This document shows positions 55,431 through 64,000 of a DNA stretch of 64,000 nt, in pieces. The stretch covers positions 69,852,358 to 69,916,357 of the forward strand of contig CM068377.1 in the NCBI GenBank assembly GCA_034770075.1, in the 5' to 3' direction. The notes below the pieces were generated by a model, which worked only from the letters and a program-made list of their open reading frames with translations, was not told where the DNA came from and ran no database searches. Made by a program: the position numbers and the translations under genes. The stretch comes from Aralia elata. Its lineage: Eukaryota > Streptophyta > Magnoliopsida > Apiales > Araliaceae. Numbering within the stretch: position 1 is the stretch's first letter; the number at the start of each line of letters is the position of its first letter.

Positions 55431-58106
55431 CAGGTTTGTTCATGATTGAAATAAATCTTTTTGTAAGTCAAGGTTCTACTTGGGTATTGGATACCGACAG
55501 TGGTTCTCATAAATACAGTTTTTTAAAGGAACCTAGCAGAAGTAGAAAGCTAAACAAAGGAGAAGTAATTCTACGTTTGGGGAATGGAGCAAAGGTTGAT
55601 ACATTAACCGTAGGAACTTATGGTTTAGCACTGCCTGAGAGCAAGTCTATTAGGTTAATAAGTTGTTATTTTATTTCAGTTCTCATTAGAAACATTATAT
55701 CTATTCCGTTGTTGGACAAGGAAGGCTTTGTATTATATTTAAAGACAATTGTTATTCTATTTGTAATAATAATAACGTTTTATTTGGAACTGGAAGAATA
55801 CTTGATGGACTTTATATACTTGACTTACATGAAAATAATTTTGCAAATTGAACAAACTAGTAAAAGAAAAGGAGATGATCATTCAAAGAGTTGAATATGT
55901 GTATTTGATGAAATACAAGTCTGAATCATTTGAAAGGGTCAAAGAATTCAGAAGTGAAACAAATTGACAAAGTATTAAGATTCTTTGTTCAGACCGAGGA
56001 ATGAATACCTGTGCAATAAGTTTCTAGATCATCTTAAATGGTTTTCTCACAATGGATGCTTCCTGATACATAATAATTGATTGGTGTATCTAAAAGGAAA
56101 AATCGTACCATGTTAGACATGGTGTGGTCTATAATGATTTTACCGACATTCTAGTATCCTTTTGGGGTTATGCCCTAGAAAATGTTGCATATCTACAAAA
56201 TAAGGTAACCTCAAAATCTGGCCCCAAGACTCCATATGAGTTATGGACAGGGAGGATTCTTAGTCTTAAGTGTGTTAAGATAAGGGGTTGTCCAGCTTAT
56301 GTGAACAAATTTCAAAAGGATAAGCTTAGGACAAGATTTGACAAGTACAGATTTGTGGGACATCCTAAAGTAAGTTTAGGGTACATGTTCTATAATCCTA
56401 CTGAGCAAAAGATGTTTGTTACGAAACACACTGTCTTCTAAGATAAATGTGTTCATCATTGAAGGGGTTAGTGGGAGGATAATAGATCTTGAAGGAGTTC
56501 AAGAACCACAAAGCACTGTAAGTCAAATAGATGAACCTGTAGACAGACCTATTGTACCACAACCGAATCGTAAATCTAGAATAGTACCGAAAATACCTAG
56601 GAGGTATAGATTTATCATAGATGATGATAATGAGGTACGCATCATAGAAGATGATGATCTAATTACATACGATGAGGCTAAAAGTTGTAGACACTCAGAG
56701 AAATGACAGATGGCCATAAAATTCGAAATGAATTCCATATATAAAAATTAAGTGTGAACTTTGGTTAACCCTCCGGTAGGTATAATGCCTAAAGGGTGTA
56801 TATGGATCTTTAAGAGAAAGACTGGAGCAAATGGCAAGGTGGAGACCTATAAGACCAGACCTGTTTAAAAGGTTTCAAATAAAGTCAATGAGTTGACTGT
56901 GATAAAAACCTTATTCCCGGTAGTAATGCTCAAGTCCATTTAGATTTTACTTGCGATTGTAATTTATTACTAAAATCTGGAAAATGAACGTGGAGACGCA
57001 CTTCCTCAATGAATACATTAGAGGGGAATATATGTATGATATAGCCAGAAGGATTTGTTTCAATGGTTGAATCAAATCATGTATATGAGCTACAACAATT
57101 CATTTATGGATTGAAGCAAGCTTCTCAAAGATGGAACATTCGTTTTAATGAGACAATCAAAAGAGTTTGGTTTTATCAAAAACAAGAATGAACCTAGTGT
57201 GTACAAAAAGGGTAAGTAGGAGCGCTGTGACATTCCTAGTATTATATATTGATATACTACTGATAAGAAATGACATACCAGCGCTACATTCAGTAAAGAT
57301 AAAGTTGTCTAAACATTCCTCCATGAATGATTTGGGTGGAAGATCCTATATTTTGGGGATAAAGATCTATATTGATAGATTTAAAAGGATGCTTGGCTTG
57401 ACCCAAGGAACATATATTCATTCGATGCTAAAGGGGTTTAGCATGAAAAACTCGAAGAGATGTCTCATGATGATGAGCCATGAAGTGTATCTCTCTTAAT
57501 AGTTCCCATAGACTCCTAAAAGAGAGATTGCATGAGTAACTATCATGTATGCAATGAAATATATGAGAATTAATGTTGATCAGTCATCTTCTAGAGAAGA
57601 TCACTGTAAGATAGTGAAAAACATCCTAAAAGTACTTAACCGGAACTAAGGATGTGTTAATAATTCATGGTGGGTCTAAATTAAAACTAGAAGGATAAAC
57701 AGACTCAAGTTTTTCAGACTGACCAAGACGACAACAAATCCACTTTAGGGTAACTCGTTACCTTGAATAGTGGTGCAGTGAATTGAAAAGGTTTTAAACA
57801 GCAAAGAGTTATTGGTTTAGTGATAAAGACAAAGTATATAGCTGTAAATGAAGCTGCAAGTTGATTGTTTGGATGAAAATTTCATCACAGAACTAGGAAG
57901 AGTTCCTAAGTCTCATCTTGGATCCAAACATGTGTTGCGGCACTTTCATTTGATTAAAGAAATCATTGAAACAGGAGAAGTCACTATAGAGATAATGGAC
58001 TCTCAAGAACAACATTGCATATCCATTTACTGAAGCTTTATCCAACAACAGGATGATCGTCACTTAGAGAAGAAGGGTATTAGATACCATGGCGATTGAC
58101 TTTAGT
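55431..58106 (+). pseudogene. Long-LTR copia pol (heavily degenerate)
   Basis: Protease: STWVLDTDSGSHKYSF (D-S-G present but displaced from the usual D-T/S-G). Integrase C-part at 56205-56441: TPYELWTGR, GCPAYVNKF, GYMFYNPTEQKMFV. RT traces around 56780-57500, for example YGLKQA-like and VTFLVLYIDILLIRND (the box reads YID- rather than YVDD). RNase H tail SKHVLRHFHLIKEIIETG at about 57920-57990. Many stops and shifts. Confidence 0.75.
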
Positions 58107-58119
58107 GCAAGTGGGATAT

Positions 58120-59507
58120 TGAAAGTGATATGCACACAACCCAATCATATTTAATATGATGTAACATATACTTTGTAATCTTATTCGTTTATTAATAAAA
58201 GAATTAATTTATTAAAGGCATTTTCGTTATCTACATGATGCTGTTATATTAAATGTGATAAACCCATAGTTTGAGCAATGCTTTTAGAATCATGATTATG
58301 ATCATGCTAATAGCTTACAAACTAAAATCGTTCCTAATCGTTGGATTACTAAAAAAGGGATTAGTGAATCCGGATAGATTAGTACATACTTTGCTTGCTC
58401 TTATAAAGAGGATGATTGATCTCATAATCATTTGTGTAGAGACACTAAAGCAAGTATGTATGTGCTTATTAGAGAATAAGTTCACTGAACATGACTCGCT
58501 AAAGGAATACCAAACTCACTTGTCAATAGGAATTCCTTATGTGATAGTAGTACAAGTGATCCTTAGACTTGAGATCATCATAGTATCTTGTGTATGATGA
58601 GTTATACTTTGACATGTCCCTTAAGACCCTTAGGGTATATCAAAGGGTATGATTGGGTATAATAAGTTGTACATAGAGATAATGAATGGTCAACAAAGAA
58701 TCTACCACTTCTAGTAAAAGAAGAGAAATGTCTTATATGATTTGATAAATGACAACTCAATAGTCTTTGGCCAAAGCAGAATGAAATTAGAAAGTAGTTT
58801 CTAATTTGCATTAATCAGAGTTGTGTATTTGAGAATCAAAATACATATAATTAAATAAAATAAGACTTGACAGTAATTCCATGTATTATATTTGATTGAG
58901 ACATTGTATGATAGAATGATTGAATTGTACCGTAACTATTAACTGAAAGGTTCTTTTGTGATTAATATTGAAATCTATATTATCTAGAAAGTCGTTGATC
59001 ACTAAAGGGCCTTACCCTTATTGTAGAATAAATATTATTCAATTAAATAAATTAAATAGTTTAATTTATTTATTTAAATAAGAATAAAATTGTTCTAATT
59101 GATTTATTCACATCCGGTTTAATAGGGAGAACCTAAATGGTCACACCGTAAAAGAAAAATATTTATTTAGGAATTAAATGACATAATTATAATAATAAGT
59201 TAAGTATATTTAATTTAATCTGTGGTGATAGAATAAATTAAATAACTTAATATTTATTATTTAATATTTTAGAAATATTAAATATAAATTAATAAGAGGA
59301 GTCTTATTATTATTATTATTATTATTTAATTCCTAAAAAGGTTTAGGAATTAATTAATACAAGTACTCTCATAAATTCCTAATTAAATTAGAAGTTTAAT
59401 TAATTAAAAGAGTTTAATTAAAATAAAACCCCATTCCTATATAGTTTAGGAGGGTTGTCTATATCTATAAATAAGAGGAGTCTTATTATGGATGGGGATT
59501 ACACATA
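58120..59507 (+). repeat. Long-LTR copia 3' LTR, cut by the CACTA insertion
   Basis: Starts TGAAAGTGATATGCACAC and parallels 34248-35635. It breaks at ACACATA (59507), where the 5' copy continues CTTCCAATT. Confidence 0.88.
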
Positions 59508-60330
59508 CACTACAAAAAATGACGCTAAAATTTGTCACATAAAATTCATTTTTCGTCACTAAAACATTTAGTCACGATTGTTAATCGTCACAGAGACCGT
59601 CACCGTATGAGCGTGGTATTAGGTTTATTTGACAATATTTGATGTCGTCACTAAATGTTTTAACTTATGGTGACGATCTACATCATTGTCACTATAATTA
59701 ATTACTTTTAGTGACGTTAATAGCGTCACTATTTGAATGAAACTTTCGTCACTTTATATTATGTTTCGTCATCAAAACTTGGTACATTAAATGACAAAAA
59801 TCGTTTTTCGTCATTAAATGAAATTGTTTTAGTGACGAAAATATGTTACTCTATTTAAATCATCTAATTTTAATGACGACAATATTGTCATATTTATGAT
59901 TATTCTTTCGTCATGTTATTGTGTTTAGCGTCACCAAAAATAAGAAAATAAATGACGACAAAAAAATTTGTCACCTAATAATATATTTAACATGACAATT
60001 ATGTCGTTGTCATTTCATATTTTAAATAATATTACAAAATAATTTGTCACCAAAAAGTTATTTTTTGGGACACATTTTTCAATGTCACTAATTGAATACT
60101 TATGGTGACGATGGAACTCGTCACATAAAGAGCTATTAATAGTTACAAAATTAAAAGGCATCACTAAATGATATATAATAGTGACGGCATAACTTGTCAC
60201 CAAATAGTTAATATTAGTGACAATATCAGTTGTCATAACTAAATGAATATATATAATGACAATACTATTAATTCTAAAGAGTTAATATTATTCGTCATTA
60301 AATTTTAATTTTCATTGACCAAATATTATT
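59508..60330. repeat. CACTA terminal and subterminal repeats
   Basis: Many copies of words such as TTTCGTCACTAAA, TTAGTGACGA and GTCACCAAA in both orientations, every 20-50 bp. In CACTA elements such motifs bind the transposase. Confidence 0.75.
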
Positions 60331-61596
60331 TGCCAATAAATGATTATAAATCGTGATGATGTGGTGGTCATATTAAGTTGTTTGACATTCAAAATGTATT
60401 GTTACATTAACAATTTTCAATTAAAAAAATATAATACATTTAGTGAGCTTTTTAAATCAACTTTACACCTGTATATAATATAAGAGATAAAAGGCAGTAA
60501 ACATTTAAAATAAAAAGTTATTATCTTATAAAAAAAATAGTAGATTCATTGATTCAACAAAATGCCCAACTAGCTAGGGAATAAACAGTTGCTTAAATAA
60601 TCTAAGTACCACAAAACCAAATTATATAATCCAAAAAGCTGAAATTCTAATAAACATATCCTAAGAAAATGCTTAATTAAAACCTTCAACCTTGTGGTTA
60701 TTGACCTTCCAGAAAAAACTCTATCTGCATATCAAAAAAACATATAGACATAAATCAATGAAATAGTTATGAAATTAAAAAAAAATGTATATAAAGAAAG
60801 AAATGTTTAAATAATAAATTCTGAATTTTCCAGAACTATAGCTATACTAGCATTATAGCAACCAAAATCAATTTTCATAGAATTTAGAGGATACGCATAA
60901 TCGTATTCTGGTTGAAGCTGTAATAGGAAAATAGACTTCAAGAAAGTCGTCCCATGTGCAAAGAGATATATTTATGAATCCCAAAATATGAGAACTATTA
61001 GAGCAAGTTTTAAACTAACCGAGATGCTTGAGGAAGGCAAAGCAACCCAAGAGCTCCTGCACAAGTGAAGAAGTAATTATGTCAGCACTAAAATATCAGT
61101 GTGAAGTAATGAGCACCATTTACGAAAAATATTGAACAACTATTAAACAGATGCATGCTCTTTGCAATTTTGCTTTATGTTCTGATGTTTCCCAAACAGA
61201 TGCATGTTGTATAACAATTAGTTACTCAATTTTGCAGTTACCTAATCATGGAACTTTAATATTCATCTTTCTATAATAGAGCCTATGTATCTAACCAATA
61301 ACAGGCCTGAGCACTGTAACCACACACTAGCAGCAACACAACACCCAAAAAAGCCCAACAATAGAGACCAGTAACCCAACAACCAACAACAGGAATTACA
61401 ACTTTAGCAGGAATCACTTTTTGAGCAAAGCTAAAGCAAACCACCAAATTAGACCAACTGAGTTTGTTTGCTACAACAACAATCCAACATTACATACTTG
61501 TTATAGTATTTGTTTTGCATACATAACAAATAAGATTATTAGTTACTTCAGAACTTAGTATAATTTTTTTTAAGAGAAAAAAAAGAGAATTCATAC
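60331..61596. other. AT-rich interior next to the CACTA end
   Basis: No firm gene. On the minus strand, short open blocks bounded by splice-like sites exist near 60842-60930 and 61023-61060, which may be diverged captured exons; I cannot assign them. Confidence 0.3.
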
Positions 61597-61742
61597 CTGT
61601 TTTAATACTTGTTTCAGCTGATGGGGCTTGCTCATTTGATGGAATTTCAGGACTTTCTGTTGTTGGAAATTCATGATTTTCAGTTATTGGAATTCCTGGA
61701 CTCTTAGTTAATGGAATTTCAAGCCTTTGAATTGCTGGAACT
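61597..61742 (-). pseudogene. Possible Pro/Glu-rich exon downstream of NFXL1-like exons
   Basis: Open block between acceptor AATCTCTAG and donor GTATGA, encoding imperfect repeats around SPxIPxTExxEFPTTESPEIP. Not recognised; it may be a captured exon of a third gene or the tail of the chimeric transcript. Confidence 0.3.
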
Positions 61743-61811
61743 CTAGAGATTTGTGGCGTGAGATTAATTTCAAGGGATAAACATGTAAACACCAGAAATT
61801 TTAATACCAAC

Positions 61812-62527
61812 CATCCGCTCGGCTCCAACGTGATGGCCGAGACATGACCTCCAAACGAGTTCGGGGCATGAAGGGCATGATGAACCTGAAGTACATTCAC
61901 TTGGATGATTTGACTTCTTTTTCTTTGGTTTCAATGTGAATTCAGGATTAGGAGGAGGTTTAGGGCCATGGCACCTATAGACAAAAAAATAAGAAACAAA
62001 AAAAATTACTTCATATAAAAAGACTAAATGTGGAACTGTAAAATAGGCACAGTCGCTAACCTTAAATTACACTTGTGGCCACATGGGTATTCTTCATCAC
62101 AAATAACATGACATGGGGGGCAAGCTCCATAATGACATTTGTGTGGCTGGGAAAAGATGCACATGAATAATAATTGGAGCTATCCTCATGAAAAGCATGA
62201 AATAATGAAAGGAACAGAGGCAGTAATGCAAGCTGGAGTTTATTTTTTTTCAAATTCTTTTTTTGGTAATAGAAATTATTTATTCAAAACAAGTACTTTA
62301 ACTTAGATTGTGATATCATTACAGAGGGATGAACAGATAACTAAGTAAATATGCCACTACCAAAATAATAGCTGTTTGATTTTAAGTTGAAGGGATGACT
62401 GCACAATGGAATAAGAAGGACCAACAAATACTACCTTGCAGGTTGATCCATGCCTGCATAAAGAAGCAATACGACATGGTTTACGACATTTAGGAGGCTT
62501 TTGTTCCTTTTCAGTGCCACAAGGAAC
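61812..62527 (-). pseudogene. NFXL1-like gene fragment (NFX1-type zinc fingers), three exons
   Basis: Three minus-strand exons with canonical splice sites and compatible phases: 62527-62435 (VPCGTEKEQKPPKCRKPCRI), 62146-62061 (PHKCHYGACPPC, then EYPCGHKCNLR) and 61974-61812 (CHGPKPPPNPEFTLKPKKKK, then SCPSCPELVWRSCLGHHVGAERM). These are successive NFX1-type Cys-rich repeats of plant NF-X1-like proteins, which act in stress transcription control. The RING finger and most repeats are absent. No stop interrupts the exons. They lie downstream, on the same strand, of kinesin-12 exons, so the piece is a captured or translocated fragment and not a complete gene. Confidence 0.75.
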
Positions 62528-63288
62528 CTGGCAAAAAATTAAAGAAAAATCCTGACATTATATACACCAAAAAGTGGTTAGAGTGGCAAGCAGCATAACA
62601 ATCATAATTATGTTTATAAACAAAAAAATTCATGTTAGTTATATAATGATATATTTATATTCACAGCTGTACATAAGCGCATATATGTATATATTTCCTG
62701 CATTTTAAGAAGTATGAGTAATTATTGAATATTAAAGTTTATTATAAGATATTATTCATTAGAGTGATATAGGATTGATAAACTATTAATCTTTTTTTAT
62801 AAATACAATTCTCTCATATAAAGGAGATATATTTTTTTATATACATCTCTTCAACATATTGGTGTCCTATCTTCGATTTGCCATGTTGGTGTCTCCTTAG
62901 CATATCCAATTCAGGTTTTGTTTTTCGTGCTTCATTGGAGAACCGAGAAACTAATGTTCTCGGTATACCTTTTACTTTTAACCCATATATTACATATAAC
63001 CCAAACGACGGCGCATAAAACCATTCAATCCCATTACCTTTTTTTTTAATTGTCAATAGTGATTATCTTTAAGAATAAAAAAAGCCAATGTATCAGTCAC
63101 AATGCAGAGCAAAGTATACAAAAATTTTATGTATTCTAGTGTCATGGTCGGAAAAGATTAGCACAAACTTCTTTCAGATTCAATAAATCCATAGAACCAA
63201 ACCAAATCAAATCTCACCTCAAAGTGTATCTCCCCACAAAAACATGAAATCTTCACCATCACAGAAAAACAGAATACAAATAAGCAAC
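62528..63288. other. Spacer between kinesin-12 and NFXL1-like exons
   Basis: AT-rich. A minus-strand open block at about 62814-63056 (VSRFSNEARKTKPELDM) is not recognised. If the chimera is transcribed, this would be one large intron or a junction between captured pieces. Confidence 0.35.
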
Positions 63289-63959
63289 CTCCTGATGAAG
63301 AGAAGCATTTTCTTTGTTGATATCAGCTTCCTGTTCAACGGAGAAGAACTTGTGAGGATTGGAATAAGATAGCAGAATCAAAAGTCCAAATTTTTAGATT
63401 AATTGGAAAAGGAAAGTCACAAATATTACCTTAGGAGGCAAATTTATACTCGGACGACTATGCTGTCGTAAATTTCCATCAAGAAACAGAACCAGCTGTA
63501 AACAGATGAACTTGATTTAGATAATTACAGAGATGAAAACCAAGATGCTATGTAATTTAGATTTAGCAATACCTGATCCCGCAGTTCAGATACTTCGGTC
63601 AGCAGCATTTCTCTTTCTCCTTCTTCATAGAAGTCCTGAAATCTATATAGCCAATTTTATGATGCTCACAATGAAATTTTTTGTAAAGCCGTGTAAGGAT
63701 GGATTTTATTCACAAGCAGCTACCTTCTAAGCTGTTCCAAAAGCCTGATGTTTTCCAGGGCAAAGCGAGTTACTTCTGGGTTTTTATCGACTTTAGCTTG
63801 AAGGTGCTGAATTTCTTCAGAGAGTGCCTTGTTCTCTTCTAGTAAGTAAGCATCTGCAGGTACTAAACCACCAAGAAGATTCTCCATTCTTTGAATTTTC
63901 TCTTCCCTAAATTTCAACATCATCTTTGTGCACCTATTGTCCTCCTCTCTTTGACGAAC
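63289..63959 (-). pseudogene. Kinesin-12 (KIN-12/phragmoplast-type) gene fragment, four exons
   Basis: Minus-strand exons with GT-AG boundaries and matching phases: 63959-63724 (KMMLKFREEKIQRMENLLGG, then AEYLL-like LEENKALSEEIQHLQAKVD, NPEVTRFALENIRLLEQLRR), 63642-63573 (FQDFYEEGEREMLLTEVSEL), 63495-63430 (LVLFLDGNLRQHSRPS) and 63330-63289 (EADINKENASLHQE). This is the coiled-coil stalk typical of plant kinesin-12 proteins of the phragmoplast; the motor domain would lie upstream, beyond 64000. No stops in these exons. Either this is the 3' part of a resident gene cut by the CACTA element, or a captured fragment; the following NFXL1-like exons favour capture. Confidence 0.75.
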
Positions 63960-64000
63960 CTAATAAACAATTAAGGTCTTTGAATCAAATTAGCAGTGCA

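Larger units (their letters stand above)
52566..58119 (+). mobile_element. Internal region of the long-LTR Ty1/copia element (decayed)
   Basis: Leader of about 2 kb with tandem repeats, gag, protease, integrase, RT and RNase H remnants, and a purine-rich GCAAGTGGGATAT before the 3' LTR. Gene order (integrase before RT) is copia. Confidence 0.85.
59508..64000. mobile_element. CACTA (En/Spm-type) end, extending beyond the window
   Basis: CACTACAAAAAAT at 59508 is the classic CACTA terminus, placed exactly where the copia LTR is interrupted; the expected 3-bp duplication would be ATA. Dense GTCAC/GTGAC subterminal repeats follow. No transposase seen. The other end is outside the window, so inclusion of the exons at 61597-63959 in the element is inferred. 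Confidence 0.65.

Overview
This window comes from a plant nuclear genome, most likely a eudicot. The evidence is an intronless mTERF gene with a mitochondrial-type presequence, fragments of plant-specific families (cycling Dof factor, NFX1-type zinc-finger protein, kinesin-12), Stowaway MITEs, and chromovirus, Tat and copia LTR retrotransposons. I cannot name a species. Nearly all of the DNA is transposable elements, many inserted into one another, so most open frames belong to retroelements and carry stops.

Layout. 1-9411: decayed Tekay/Del-type Ty3/gypsy element with a 3.4-kb LTR, beginning with the last 73 bp of its 5' LTR. 9412-14734: an LTR remnant, unassigned DNA, a Stowaway MITE and the best host gene in the window, mTERF (12858-13994). 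14735-18090: minus-strand solo LTR of the same Tekay family with an ATATT target duplication. 18091-22550: MITEs, a foldback, CGTCGCTATAG repeats and a probable small three-exon minus-strand gene for a membrane protein (20651-21614). 22550-31070: decayed Ty1/copia element whose 5' LTR is split by a 1.28-kb hAT-type element (8-bp TSD) and whose integrase is split by a 2.65-kb non-autonomous LTR element (TSD GATAC). 31077-32286: cycling Dof factor pseudogene followed by the tail of another gypsy element. 32340-33470: PIF/Harbinger-type remnant with a Myb/SANT-like ORF.

33476-59507 is a nest. A long-LTR copia element (5' LTR in two pieces, 34248-35772 and 52324-52565; body 52566-58119; 3' LTR from 58120) has a related solo LTR inserted in its 5' LTR (TSD GATCA). 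That solo LTR in turn holds a young 14.7-kb Tat-lineage gypsy element (36980-51709, minus strand, TSD ATTAT). The Tat element has near-identical 2.08-kb LTRs, long gag-protease, RT-RNase H and RNase H-integrase frames, a probable 172-bp intron between protease and RT, and a 195-bp tandem array in its 3' region.

59508-64000: a CACTA-type end (CACTACAAAAAAT with GTCAC-type subterminal repeats) inserted in the copia 3' LTR. Beyond it, same-strand exons of a kinesin-12 gene and an NFXL1-like gene lie in series, which suggests gene capture by a CACTA element. The most unusual items are this chimera, ten snRNA-promoter-like modules inside the hAT element, the Tat intron, and the coiled-coil leader ORF of the Tekay element.
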